The notes beneath the pieces were generated by a model. It saw only the letters and a program-made list of their open reading frames with translations. It made no database searches and was not told the origin of the DNA. A stretch of DNA of 64,000 nucleotides from VRUE01 sp963774555 (GTDB lineage: Bacteria; Actinomycetota; Thermoleophilia; Solirubrobacterales; 70-9), in contig CAVZFL010000001.1 of the NCBI GenBank assembly GCA_963774555.1, forward strand, positions 1,116,001 to 1,180,000. The letters are read 5' to 3'. Below, in pieces: positions 47,001-55,515 of the stretch. The position numbers and the translations under genes were made by a program. Positions within the stretch are counted from its first letter, which is position 1, and the number at the start of each line of letters is the position of its first letter.

Positions 47001-47794
47001 TCGGCTGGCTCGACGTCCCGCGCAACTGGCTCGACGGCTTCGGCGAGATCGCCCGCTTCGGCGCCCGCGTCGCCGGTCTTGTGCTCAGCGGCCGCGTCCT
47101 GCGCTTCTTCGGCGAGGGACTGCGCCAGGGCGGCATCCTGATCCTCGGCTCCGCCGTGATCATCTGGGCCTTCGTCTTCATCCTCGGCCTGCAGTGCGGG
47201 CTGCAGGGCGCCTACTTCAACCGCTCGATCGGCGCCCCCTCGCTGGCCGGGCTCTTCTCCGCCTACTGCGACCTGCGCGAGGGGCTGCCCTACGCCTTCG
47301 GCTACATCCTCTCGGCCAAGGTCGGCACCGGGATCGTCGCCGAGCTGGGCGCGATGCGGATCTCCGACGAGATCGACGCGCTCGAGGTGATGGGGATCCC
47401 GCCGGTGACCTTCCTCGCCGCGACCCGCCTGCTCGGCGCCTGGATCGCGATCCCCTTCCTCTACCTGGTCGGGATCGGCGTCGCCTACTTCGCCAGCTAC
47501 ATCGCCGTCGTCCAGCAGGTCGGCGACGTCTCCTCCGGCGGCTACCTGCTGATCTTCTGGATGTTCCAGAGCCCGCCCGACCTGCTCTTCAGCCTGATCA
47601 AGGGGATGGTGATGGCGACCGCGATCATCCTCGTCGGCTGCTACTACGGCTACACCGCGTCGGGGGGACCGGTGGGCGTCGGCACCGCAACCGCCCAGTC
47701 GATGGTGGTCAACATCATCCTCGTCCACATCATCGGCATGCTCGGCACCGTGGTCTTCTGGGGCTCCAATCCCCGGGCGCCGATAGGCGGCTAG
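46997..47794 (+). CDS. MlaE/YrbE-family ABC permease, second of a pair
   Basis: The 265-residue partner of the preceding permease contains LSAKVGTGIVAELGAMRISDEIDALEVMGIPPVTFLAATRLLGAW, the same conserved block, and five or six membrane spans, with YGYTASGGPVGVGTATAQSMVVNIILVHIIGML near the end. Its ATG overlaps the previous stop by four bases. The next gene is convergent and unrelated, so this operon contains only the regulator and the two permeases. Function as a heterodimeric lipid channel is inferred from known Mce systems. Confidence 0.88.
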   Translation: MIGWLDVPRNWLDGFGEIARFGARVAGLVLSGRVLRFFGEGLRQGGILILGSAVIIWAFVFILGLQCGLQGAYFNRSIGAPSLAGLFSAYCDLREGLPYAFGYILSAKVGTGIVAELGAMRISDEIDALEVMGIPPVTFLAATRLLGAWIAIPFLYLVGIGVAYFASYIAVVQQVGDVSSGGYLLIFWMFQSPPDLLFSLIKGMVMATAIILVGCYYGYTASGGPVGVGTATAQSMVVNIILVHIIGMLGTVVFWGSNPRAPIGG

Positions 47795-48594
47795 CAGCCG
47801 CCGTCGCCGCGGAAGGGCAGGTGGACGAGGCGGCGCGAGGTGTTGTCGGTCTCGTTGGACTCGTAGAGGAGGTTGCTCGGGTCGACTTTCATCACGAAGG
47901 CGAAGCAGCCGCGCAGGCCGCCGACGCCGATCCACTGCTTGTCGTAGTCGGCGGGGTAGATGTCCGACCAGCCGACCGAGGTGCCGAGGGTGACGCGGTT
48001 CTCGTAGGGGTTCTGGTTGCAGCCGGGGTAGTGGCGGAGGTGGGGCGAGCGTTTGCCGGGGCGGGTCAGCTCGAGGTCGCGCAGGCAGTAGTTGAGCTTG
48101 GGGCCGACCCGCACCCGGTGCAGGAGCCGGTGCTGGCCGTCGACCGACCAGAGCTCGAAGCGGGCGAGCTGGTGGACCTTCCAGTAGCTGCCGCCAAAGT
48201 AGGCGCCGACGTCGGTGAAGTGCAGGGTTGCCCGCGTCGGCAGGTCGACGTGACCGGCGCCGGTGCGGTAGATGCGTTGCCGCACCCGCATCGTGTGCCA
48301 GCCGCTGCGGGTGCCGCGCAGCTCCATCGGGCCCTTGCCGCGGCTTCGCACGTCGCTTGTTGCCCGCAGGCGCACGCGGCCGCCGCCGCTTTGGACGTAG
48401 AGGTCGGACGGGGGGCCGATGCGCAGGTTCGGGCAGCGCAGGTGCGCGGCTTCGGGGCTTTCGCAGGGGTTCGCGGCCGGCGTCGCGGCGCTCGCCGCCG
48501 AGGCCGCGAGGAGGGTGACGAGGAGGCAGGCGAGGGCGCCGTGGGAGAGGGATCGCTTGATCACGACGGCAGCATCCTTACCCACTTCCCTCAT
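47791..48594 (-). CDS. secreted lysyl-oxidase-like protein with degenerate copper site
   Basis: A 267-residue precursor with a signal peptide (LACLLVTLLAASAASAA). The body follows the lysyl oxidase fold: CPNLRIGPPSDLYV, LHFTDVGAYFGGSYWKVHQLARFELW, KLNYCLRDLE, TSVGWSDIYPADYDKQWIGV and VDPSNLLYESNETDNTS. Classical enzymes have an HxHxH-type copper site at the position of WKVHQLARFEL, where only one His remains. It may therefore be a non-catalytic structural protein or use other ligands. It is convergent with the MlaE pair (overlapping by four bases at the stops) and divergent from glyA. Confidence 0.7.
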   Translation of the reverse strand: MREVGKDAAVVIKRSLSHGALACLLVTLLAASAASAATPAANPCESPEAAHLRCPNLRIGPPSDLYVQSGGGRVRLRATSDVRSRGKGPMELRGTRSGWHTMRVRQRIYRTGAGHVDLPTRATLHFTDVGAYFGGSYWKVHQLARFELWSVDGQHRLLHRVRVGPKLNYCLRDLELTRPGKRSPHLRHYPGCNQNPYENRVTLGTSVGWSDIYPADYDKQWIGVGGLRGCFAFVMKVDPSNLLYESNETDNTSRRLVHLPFRGDGGC

Positions 48595-48622
48595 CCATAG
48601 TCGTTGCTATGGTCGCTCACCC

Positions 48623-49903
48623 GTGAGCGAGCTTCCCGAGAACTTCCAGACGGCCCCTCTGGCCGAGGTCGACCCGGCGATCGCCGCCGTGCTCGAGGGC
48701 GAGCTGCGCCGCCAGCAGGGCACGCTGGAGATGATCGCCTCGGAGAACTTCGTGCCCCAGGCGGTGCTCGACGCGGTCGGCTCGGTGCTGACCAACAAGT
48801 ACGCCGAGGGCTACCCGGGCCGCCGCTATTACGGCGGCTGCGAGGAGGTCGACGTCGCCGAGCAGCTGGCGATCGACCGGGCCAAGGCGCTCTTCGACGC
48901 CGACCATGCCAACGTCCAGGCCCACTCCGGAGCGCAGGCCAACAACGCCGTCTACATGGCGTTGCTCGAACCAGGGGACACCTTCCTCGGCCTCGCTCTC
49001 GACCACGGCGGCCACCTCAGCCACGGGATGAAGATCAACGTCTCCGGCACGCTCTACAACCCGGTTCCGTACCACGTCCGCAAAGACGATCTGCTGGTCG
49101 ACATGGACGAGGTCGCCGCGCTTGCCGAGGAGCACAAGCCGAAGCTGATCGTCGCCGGCTGGTCCGCATATCCGCGCCAGCTCGACTTCGCCGCCTTCCG
49201 CCAGATCGCCGACTCGGTCGGGGCCAAGCTGATGGTCGACATGGCCCACTTCGCCGGCCTCGTCGCCGCCGACGAGCACCCCAACCCGGTGCCGCACGCC
49301 GATGTCGTCACGACGACGATCCACAAGACCCTCTGCGGCCCGCGCAGCGGCATGATCCTCTGCAAAGAGGAGCACGCGAAGGCAATCGACAAAGGCGTCT
49401 TCCCCGGCCAGCAGGGCGGCCCGCTGATGCACACGATCGCCGCCAAGGCGGTGGCGCTGAAGATCGCCGCCAGCGAGCCGTTCCGCGCCCGCCAGCGTCA
49501 GACGATCGCCAATGCGCAGGCATTCGCCGCCGGCCTGGAAGCAGATGGCGTGCCGGTGCTGACCGGCGGCACCGACGTCCACCTCGTCCTCGTCGACCTG
49601 ACGCCGACCGGGCTCGACGGGCAGACGGCCGAGGACCGGCTCGACGCGGTCGGCATCACCGTCAACCGCAACGCGATCCCCTTCGACCCCCGCCCGCCGA
49701 TGAACCCCTCCGGCCTGCGCATCGGCACCCCGGCGCTGACGACGCGCGGCCTGGTCGAGGAGGACATGACCGAGATCGCCAGCGTCATCGCGACGGCGCT
49801 CTCAGACGACTTCGACGGCCAGAAGGAAGCTCTTGCCGAGCGCACGCACGACCTGATGGAGCGCTACCCGCTGTACCCGCAGCTGACGGCCGCGTCGGTC
49901 TAG
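48623..49903 (+). CDS. glyA: serine hydroxymethyltransferase
   Basis: A 426-residue PLP enzyme that interconverts serine and glycine with tetrahydrofolate, providing one-carbon units. Motifs: LEMIASENFVPQAVLDAVGSVLTNKYAEGYPGRRYYGGCE, then VDMAHFAGLVAADEHPNP and TTTIHKTLCGPRSGMILCK with the PLP Lys. GTG 48623 gives the standard N-terminus; the open frame extends further upstream but overlaps the divergent promoter region. No anomalies are seen. Confidence 0.96.
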   Translation: MSELPENFQTAPLAEVDPAIAAVLEGELRRQQGTLEMIASENFVPQAVLDAVGSVLTNKYAEGYPGRRYYGGCEEVDVAEQLAIDRAKALFDADHANVQAHSGAQANNAVYMALLEPGDTFLGLALDHGGHLSHGMKINVSGTLYNPVPYHVRKDDLLVDMDEVAALAEEHKPKLIVAGWSAYPRQLDFAAFRQIADSVGAKLMVDMAHFAGLVAADEHPNPVPHADVVTTTIHKTLCGPRSGMILCKEEHAKAIDKGVFPGQQGGPLMHTIAAKAVALKIAASEPFRARQRQTIANAQAFAAGLEADGVPVLTGGTDVHLVLVDLTPTGLDGQTAEDRLDAVGITVNRNAIPFDPRPPMNPSGLRIGTPALTTRGLVEEDMTEIASVIATALSDDFDGQKEALAERTHDLMERYPLYPQLTAASV

Positions 49904-50001
49904 CAGCCAATCGATTCATCCATCAATACGAATCTCGTCCTTGCGATTAGTCGGGAGCCTCCGTTAGGTTCGGGTCTCCAGTATCCAAGTCGGGAGGACG
50001 C

Positions 50002-50958
50002 ATGGGAGTGGAAATCGGTGGTCCCGCGCTTGAAGTTGCAATCGGGCTGGCATTCGTCTTCTTTTTGCTCAGCACCCTGGTCTCGGCGATCACCGAGGGC
50101 ATTGCCTGGGCGACCAAACAGCGCGCCAAGCAGTTGGAGCACGGCTTCGCGGGACTGCTCGGCGACAACAAAATCGCCACCGACGTCTTCAATCATGCCC
50201 TCGTCCAGTCCGACGCGAGGACCCCGGCCACCCTGCAGAAGAGACGCCGGCTCCCGTGGCAGAAGAAGAAACAGCGACCCTCCTACGTCTCCGCGCGCAA
50301 TTTCTCCCTTGCCCTGATCGACACCCTCGCCAAGCGCGGCAAGGGCAAGGACAAGGACAGCCTGCTGACGAAAGTCGGAAAGGGATCGAAGGGGCTGGGC
50401 GAATGCGACCCGACGGGCGACGGTGCGAAGGCCCTGGAAGCCCAGCTCGCGGTGCTGCTCGGGGATCCTGCGGTGACCGAGCTGAAGCACTTCCGTGCGG
50501 CCGCCGAGGAATGGTTCGACGACGCCATGGATCGGGTCTCAGGTTGGTACAAGCGGTGGTCGCAGAGGATCACCTGCGTCCTCGCCGTGTTGGTTGCGAT
50601 TGGGCTCAACGCGAGCGCGATAGGCATCGCCGAACGGCTGGCCAACGAACCGACCGTCCGCGCGGCGGTCGTCTCGCGTGCGCAAGCCGTCGCGGGCGAA
50701 GAAGAAGGCGACGCCAAAGCCGCCGGCACCAAGGCCGAAGAAGCGGTCAAACAGCTCGATGCCCTGGAACTCCCGCTGCTATGGCCCGACGGCTTCATGC
50801 ACGGGGTGGATGCGGCGGCAGTCATCGGCTGGCTGATCACCGCGATCGCGATCTCGCTCGGGGCGCCCTTCTGGTTTGACGCCCTCGGCAAGCTGGCGCG
50901 CCTGAGAACAACCGGCAAGAAACCCGAACCGGAACCGGAACCCAAGCCCTCCACCTAG
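50002..50958 (+). CDS. conserved membrane protein of unknown function
   Basis: The 318-residue protein has an N-terminal membrane helix (VAIGLAFVFFLLSTLVSAIT), a basic cytoplasmic region of about 150 residues (KRRRLPWQKKKQRPSYVSARNF, LLGDPAVTELKHFRAAAEEWFDDAMDRVSGWYKR), a second helix (ITCVLAVLVAIGLNASAIGIA), and a last helix with the striking SLGAPFWFDALGKLARLR. The C-terminus is an EPEPEPKP tail. The pattern of a helix followed by EGIAWATKQRAKQLEHGFAGLLGD and the final GAPFWFD recurs in uncharacterised bacterial membrane proteins. No enzymatic motif is visible. ATG 50002 has a GGAGGA directly upstream. Confidence 0.65.
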   Translation: MGVEIGGPALEVAIGLAFVFFLLSTLVSAITEGIAWATKQRAKQLEHGFAGLLGDNKIATDVFNHALVQSDARTPATLQKRRRLPWQKKKQRPSYVSARNFSLALIDTLAKRGKGKDKDSLLTKVGKGSKGLGECDPTGDGAKALEAQLAVLLGDPAVTELKHFRAAAEEWFDDAMDRVSGWYKRWSQRITCVLAVLVAIGLNASAIGIAERLANEPTVRAAVVSRAQAVAGEEEGDAKAAGTKAEEAVKQLDALELPLLWPDGFMHGVDAAAVIGWLITAIAISLGAPFWFDALGKLARLRTTGKKPEPEPEPKPST

Positions 50959-50994
50959 ACGCGAGCGCTCTGGCTCCATAGCTAGGGTCGGCCC

Positions 50995-52002
50995 ATGCTG
51001 ATCTGGGTCGACTGCACGGCGGCGGCGCACCCGCTGGTCCTGCGGCCGCTGATCGAGCGCCTCGAGGCCGAGGGGCACGAGACCCTGGTCACGGCTCGCG
51101 AGTACGGGCAGACGCTGGGAATCCTCGATCGGCTTGGGATCCCCTATACGGCGGTGGGCAGGCACGGCGGTGGGTCGGCGCCGGGCAAGGGACGGGCGCT
51201 GGTCGGGCGTTCGGCGCGGTTGGCGCGGATCGTCTGGGCCCGCCGTCCCGACCTCGCCCTGGCTCACGGCTCCGTCGACCTCGCCCTTGTCTCCTGCTCC
51301 TTTCGGATCCCCTCGGTGCAGATGCAGGACTACGAGTTCGCCGGCTGGCAGCGCCAGATCGCCTTTCGCGCAGCGCGCAGGGTCCTGGTCCCGGACTCGA
51401 TCCCGCTCGAGCGGCTGCAGAAGATCGGTGCCAAGGGGAGCAAGCTGGTCCGCTACCCGGGCCTCAAGGAGGAGTACTACCTGGCGGACTTCGAGCCGGA
51501 CGCCGCCGTGCTCGGCGAGCTTGGCCTCGACCGCGAGAAGGTGCTCGTCGTCGTGCGGCCGCCGCCGGAGACCTCCGAGTACCACGCCCGCAACGACCTC
51601 TACGGCGAGACGATTCGTCGGCTCGCTGGGGCCAGGGAGGCGCAAGCGGTGGTGATTCCACGTACCGAGCGCCAGGGCGAGGAGGTGCGGGCGATGGGGG
51701 CAGCCAACCTGATCGTGCCCGCGCGGGCGATCGACGCGCAGAGCCTGATCGCCTTCGCCGACCTTGTGGTCAGCGCGGGGGGGACGATGAACCGCGAGGC
51801 CGTCGCCCTCGGCACACCTGTCTTCACCACCTTCGCCGGCCGCATGGGGGGAGTCGACGAGGCCCTGATCGCCGACGGTCGCCTGCAGGTGCTCGACGAC
51901 CCGACCGCCCTGCCGCTGCGCAAGCGCGACTCGCCGCCGGGGGTGCGCAACCCGCGCGATCCCGAGCTATTGGTCAACGGGGTCCTCTCGGCAGTCGAGT
52001 AG
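50995..52002 (+). CDS. DUF354 glycosyltransferase-like protein
   Basis: The 335-residue protein has a GT-B-like two-domain layout: MLIWVDCTAAAHPLVLRPLIERLEAEGHETLVTARE at the N-terminus, and FADLVVSAGGTMNREAVALGTPVFTTFAGRMGGVDEAL in the nucleotide-sugar-binding C-terminal half. This is characteristic of DUF354, found in archaea and some bacteria near polysaccharide genes. The sugar donor is unknown. It precedes a WecA/TagO-type gene by about 110 bases, with one copy of the dispersed repeat between, and both may serve envelope glycan synthesis. Confidence 0.8.
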   Translation: MLIWVDCTAAAHPLVLRPLIERLEAEGHETLVTAREYGQTLGILDRLGIPYTAVGRHGGGSAPGKGRALVGRSARLARIVWARRPDLALAHGSVDLALVSCSFRIPSVQMQDYEFAGWQRQIAFRAARRVLVPDSIPLERLQKIGAKGSKLVRYPGLKEEYYLADFEPDAAVLGELGLDREKVLVVVRPPPETSEYHARNDLYGETIRRLAGAREAQAVVIPRTERQGEEVRAMGAANLIVPARAIDAQSLIAFADLVVSAGGTMNREAVALGTPVFTTFAGRMGGVDEALIADGRLQVLDDPTALPLRKRDSPPGVRNPRDPELLVNGVLSAVE

Positions 52003-52015
52003 CTCCGACACCCGG

Positions 52016-52060
52016 GGTGCAACGCTTTGTCCCCCTGGTGGGTGGAGAAGACGTTGCACC
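52016..52060. repeat. dispersed palindromic repeat, copy 3
   Basis: The third copy of the 45-base element also found at 13121-13164 and 13193-13237. The outer arms GGTGCAACG and CGTTGCACC are perfectly complementary here. It lies 14 bases after the DUF354 stop, in the gap before the WecA-like gene, the same kind of position as copy 1. Confidence 0.75.
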
Positions 52061-52112
52061 TCTGGTCGGTTGAGTAGCCTGGGCTCGCCCGCCCCGCCGG
52101 GGGCACCGCGAT

Positions 52113-53246
52113 ATGGCAGCGACAACTGACGCCGTTCTCGCCTTCCTCGTAGCGGCCGCGATCGCCTGGCTGCTGGTTCCCTACGCCGAGCGCCTGGCCT
52201 TCCGGATCGGCGCGATCGACATGCCGAAGGAGCGGGGGCTGCACGACCGGCCGATGCCGCGGCTCTCCGGCCTGGCGATCTTCGCCGGGGTCGAGGTCGC
52301 CGGCTGGATCTGGCTGCCCGGCGACGGCGAGAGCCGCTCGATCCTGGTCGGGGCGGCGGCGATCGCCGCGGTCGGCGTGATCGACGACGTGCGCGGCCTA
52401 CCGGCGCTGCCGAAGCTCGTGGGCCAGGTCGGGGCGGCGCTGATCCCGGTACTGGGCGGCGTCCGCGTCGACAACCTCACCCTGCCCTTCGTCGGCGGCT
52501 TCGACCTCGGTTGGCTCGCTTACCCGCTGACCGTGATCGGGATCGTCGCCGTGGTCAACGTGATCAACTTCATCGACGGCGTCGACGGGCTCGCCGCCGG
52601 CGTCTGCACGATTGCCGCGATCGCGCTGGCGATCATCGCCCTCTCGCTGGAGCGAAACGCGGCCGGCGTGCTGGCGGCGCTGACCGCCGGCGGCGCCCTC
52701 GGCTTCCTCCGCCACGGCTTCCCGCCGGCCTCCAGCTTCATGGGCGACACCGGCTCCAACCTGCTCGGCTACCTGCTGGCCGTCGCCTCGGTCCAGGGAG
52801 CGCTGAAGACGAACGCCGTCGTCGCCCTCGCCTTCCCCCTGGTGATCCTCGCCGTGCCGATCCTCGACACCAGCTTCGTCGTCGCCAAGCGGCTCAAGTA
52901 CCGCCAGCCGATCTACCAGGCCGACAGCTGGCACTTCCACCACCGCATGGCCAACATCGGCTTCTCGCAGCGGCGCACCCTGGCCTACCTCTACGGCTGG
53001 ACCCTGGCGCTCGCCGGTCTGGCCCTGGCGCTGCGCTTCGTCCCCTACAGCGACGACCACGGCCACTTCAACGCGCTCTGGACCGCGGTGATCGTCGCCT
53101 TCGGCCTGCTGGCGCTGGCCTCCAGCGTCTACCTGATCTACGTCCTGGAGATCCTCAAGCTGCGCCGCGGCCGGGTCAATCCGGAGACCGGGGAGTTCGA
53201 AGCGATAACGCTGGAGCAGGCCGACGAAACCGTTCGGAGGAGTTAG
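52113..53246 (+). CDS. WecA/TagO-type polyprenyl-phosphate N-acetylhexosamine-1-phosphate transferase
   Basis: A 377-residue integral membrane enzyme with about 11 spans that starts lipid-linked glycan synthesis by transferring a sugar-1-phosphate to undecaprenyl or decaprenyl phosphate. The catalytic motifs are GVIDDVRGLPALPKL, NVINFIDGVDGLAAG, SSFMGDTGSNLLGY and the HFHHRMANIGFSQRR motif that specifies N-acetylglucosamine-type donors rather than MurNAc-pentapeptide. It is just upstream of the ATP synthase operon, an arrangement also seen in other actinobacteria. MraY is less likely because of the HHR motif. Confidence 0.9.
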   Translation: MAATTDAVLAFLVAAAIAWLLVPYAERLAFRIGAIDMPKERGLHDRPMPRLSGLAIFAGVEVAGWIWLPGDGESRSILVGAAAIAAVGVIDDVRGLPALPKLVGQVGAALIPVLGGVRVDNLTLPFVGGFDLGWLAYPLTVIGIVAVVNVINFIDGVDGLAAGVCTIAAIALAIIALSLERNAAGVLAALTAGGALGFLRHGFPPASSFMGDTGSNLLGYLLAVASVQGALKTNAVVALAFPLVILAVPILDTSFVVAKRLKYRQPIYQADSWHFHHRMANIGFSQRRTLAYLYGWTLALAGLALALRFVPYSDDHGHFNALWTAVIVAFGLLALASSVYLIYVLEILKLRRGRVNPETGEFEAITLEQADETVRRS

Positions 53247-53307
53247 TAACAGGTTGTAACAAGCCTCACGAACTGGCTCTAGAAAGCGGTTCGTCGGCCT
53301 CTTCGGA

Positions 53308-53344
53308 TATAGTCGCCAGTCCGCCCGCCGATCCCAGACGGGCG
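53308..53344 (+). promoter_or_regulatory. promoter and leader hairpin of the ATP synthase operon
   Basis: A -10-like TATAGT occurs at 53308-53313. Immediately downstream, CGCCCG (53322-53327) pairs with CGGGCG (53339-53344) across 11 bases, followed by AATTTT and the ATG of the first gene at 53351. There is no obvious Shine-Dalgarno, so the hairpin may act as an attenuator or influence translation. Confidence 0.4.
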
Positions 53345-53350
53345 AATTTT

Positions 53351-53725
53351 ATGTCTCCTCCCAAGTACGTCGACCTAGTGGTCCTTGCCGCCGCTCTTGC
53401 CGTTTTTCTGATCGGCGGACTGCCCATGCTCGGCTTTGCCGCCGGGGCCGGTGTCTGGCTTCTCCAGCGCGGAATCCAGGTGCTCGCCGAGCGTCGCGCC
53501 AACCGGGAACTGGCCGCGGGCAACCGCCAGCGGGCGATGGCGACGGTTGCCGTCTCCACCCTCGGCCGGGTCGGCCTGATGGCGACCGCGGTTCTGCTCG
53601 CCGGCATCGCCGAACGCGAGGCCGGCCTCACCTCGGCCATCCTCGTCCTCGTCCTCTTCACCGTTTCCTTCGCCGCCCAGGGCATCGCCCACCTCTTCGA
53701 CGAACCGCAAGCGGGCAAGGCGTGA
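53351..53725 (+). CDS. AtpI-like small membrane protein
   Basis: The 124-residue protein has four hydrophobic segments (VDLVVLAAALAVFLIGGLPML, GFAAGAGVWLLQRGI, VGLMATAVLLAGIA and SAILVLVLFTVSFAAQGIAHL). It is the first gene of the atp operon, where AtpI or an analog usually stands; AtpI helps assemble the c-ring or supplies ions. Sequence similarity to AtpI is not obvious, so position and topology are the main evidence. Its stop overlaps the GTG start of atpB. Confidence 0.65.
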   Translation: MSPPKYVDLVVLAAALAVFLIGGLPMLGFAAGAGVWLLQRGIQVLAERRANRELAAGNRQRAMATVAVSTLGRVGLMATAVLLAGIAEREAGLTSAILVLVLFTVSFAAQGIAHLFDEPQAGKA

Positions 53726-54630
53726 GCACCCGCAACAAGGTCCTGATCGGGCTCGGCGTCTACTTCGGCATCGCGATCCTGATGCTGCTGATCTTCGGCA
53801 GCTCCGGCAAAAACGAAGCGTTCCAGCCGCAGAACGAGTTCAAGCTCGAACCGTGGGTCTCGATCCACCTCGGCGGCGTCGACCTCAGCATCAACAAGGC
53901 CGTCCTCTACCTGCTCCTGGCAAGCGGGCTGACGATCTTCACGATGGTCTGGATCTCGCGGCGCATGCACCAGAAGCCGAACCGGGTGCAGACCGCGATC
54001 GAGGTCGCCTACGACCTGACCAAGAACAACATCACCGGCGGCAACCTCGACACCGCGACCGCGACCCGCTGGTTCCCCTTCCTCGCCGCCCTCTTCTTCT
54101 GGATCTGGTTCTCGAACATGATCGGCTTCCTGCCGCTGCCGACCAACACCGAGCACACGGTCGACATCTTCGGCCTCGCGGTCCCCTCGTTCGCGATCTA
54201 CGCGGCGACGGCCAACCTCTCGATCCCGCTCGTCCTCACCCTGGTCGTCTGGATCTCCTACCACGTCGAAGGCATCAGGGCCAAGGGCCTCTTCAAGTAC
54301 CTGGCGAGCTGGCTGCCCCCCGGCCTGGAGGAGATGAACCCGATCGCCAAGGGCTTCATCTTCGTGATCGAGGCGATCTCCCACTTCGCCCGGCTGATCT
54401 CGCTCTCGGTGCGACTCTTCGCCAACATCCTCGCCGGCCACCTGCTGCTGCTCTTCATGGGCGGCGGGCTCGCCGTGCTGCTCGGCATCGCCGCCCTCGG
54501 CGCCCTCACCTTCCCCCTCGCATTCTTCTTCTTCATCCTGGAGGTTGGCCTTATCGCCACGCTGCAGGCGTTTATCTTCTCGACCCTCACGGCTATCTAT
54601 CTCGGCGGAGCGACCTCCGCGAGCCACTAG
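53722..54630 (+). CDS. atpB: ATP synthase F0 subunit a
   Basis: The 302-residue subunit a forms the proton half-channels beside the c-ring. FFWIWFSNMIGFLPLPTNTEHTVDI is the conserved P-x-G region of the second helix, and SHFARLISLSVRLFANILAGHLLLL carries the essential Arg (LSVRLFANI). Five or six membrane spans are visible. GTG 53722 overlaps the upstream stop by four bases. The protein is longer than average, with a long N-terminal periplasmic extension. Confidence 0.95.
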   Translation: MSTRNKVLIGLGVYFGIAILMLLIFGSSGKNEAFQPQNEFKLEPWVSIHLGGVDLSINKAVLYLLLASGLTIFTMVWISRRMHQKPNRVQTAIEVAYDLTKNNITGGNLDTATATRWFPFLAALFFWIWFSNMIGFLPLPTNTEHTVDIFGLAVPSFAIYAATANLSIPLVLTLVVWISYHVEGIRAKGLFKYLASWLPPGLEEMNPIAKGFIFVIEAISHFARLISLSVRLFANILAGHLLLLFMGGGLAVLLGIAALGALTFPLAFFFFILEVGLIATLQAFIFSTLTAIYLGGATSASH

Positions 54631-54648
54631 AAAAGGAGCGCTACTTCA

Positions 54649-54915
54649 ATGGACCTGTCCCCAGTTGCCGCCGCGATCTCAGACGAAGGGATCGAAGCCG
54701 CCGGCAAGGCGATCGCCCTCGGCGTCGGCGCCGGCCTCGGCTCGATCGGCGCCGGCATCGGCATCGGCATCATCTTCGGCAAGGAGATCGAGTCGGTCGC
54801 CCGTCAGCCCGAGATGAAAGACGAGCTGCAGAGCATCCGCTGGCTCGGCTTCGCCCTGACCGAGGCCGTGGCCTTCTACACCTTCATCTTCGGCCTCATC
54901 GCCTTCTTCCTCTAG
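54649..54915 (+). CDS. atpE: ATP synthase F0 subunit c
   Basis: An 88-residue proteolipid with two helices. The first has the Gly-rich packing pattern GVGAGLGSIGAGIGIGIIFG and the second the ion-binding carboxylate Glu in LTEAVAFYTFIFGL. Residues around the Glu (no adjacent Gln/Thr/Ser sodium set) suggest proton rather than sodium coupling. AAGGAG precedes the ATG at 54649. Confidence 0.96.
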   Translation: MDLSPVAAAISDEGIEAAGKAIALGVGAGLGSIGAGIGIGIIFGKEIESVARQPEMKDELQSIRWLGFALTEAVAFYTFIFGLIAFFL

Positions 54916-54924
54916 GTCGATCGC

Positions 54925-55515
54925 GTGGAGCTCTTCGGTCACATAGCCGGCTTGGTTCCGTTCGCCGCGGAGGCGTCCGAAAAGGAAGGCGGCAGCTTCC
55001 TGGTCTCACCGGGCCTCGGCCTGATGATCTGGACGCTGGTGCTCTTCCTCTTCACGATGTGGGTGCTGAGCAAGGTCGCCTTCCCGAAGATCCAGGAAGC
55101 GCTCGACCGGCGGGCGAAGACGATCGCCGAGTCGATCGAGGCGGCCGAACGCCAGCGCAAGGAATCAGACGAGCTGCTCGCCGAGTACCGCCAGCGCCTC
55201 ACCGAGGCGCGCGAGCAGGCCGACGACATCATGGCCCGCGCGCGCAAAGCGGCGGAGACGGCGGAATCGGAAGCGACGGCGTCCGGCAAAGAGAAGCGCG
55301 AGGAGCTGGTCGCAGCGGCGACGCGGGACATTGAAGCCGAGACGCGGCGCTCGCTCGATCAGATCCGCAAGGAGGTCGCCGATCTCACCGTGCTGGCGAC
55401 CGAGAAGGTCACCCGCAAGTCGCTCAGCGAGGACGACCAGCGCCGCCTGGTCGAGGAGGCTCTGAGCGAGGTCGACTTCTCGGCGCTTTCGGGAGCGGAG
55501 GAGTCGAGGAGCTGA
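54925..55515 (+). CDS. atpF: ATP synthase F0 subunit b
   Basis: A 196-residue stator subunit. It has a single N-terminal membrane helix (LGLMIWTLVLFLFTMWVL) followed by a long charged helix (KVAFPKIQEALDRRAKTIAESIEAAERQRKESDELLAEYRQRL) that reaches the F1 head. The GTG start is at 54925. Its TGA stop shares a base with the atpH ATG (TGATG). The length is slightly above the usual 160-170 residues because of a leader before the helix. Confidence 0.93.
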   Translation: MELFGHIAGLVPFAAEASEKEGGSFLVSPGLGLMIWTLVLFLFTMWVLSKVAFPKIQEALDRRAKTIAESIEAAERQRKESDELLAEYRQRLTEAREQADDIMARARKAAETAESEATASGKEKREELVAAATRDIEAETRRSLDQIRKEVADLTVLATEKVTRKSLSEDDQRRLVEEALSEVDFSALSGAEESRS

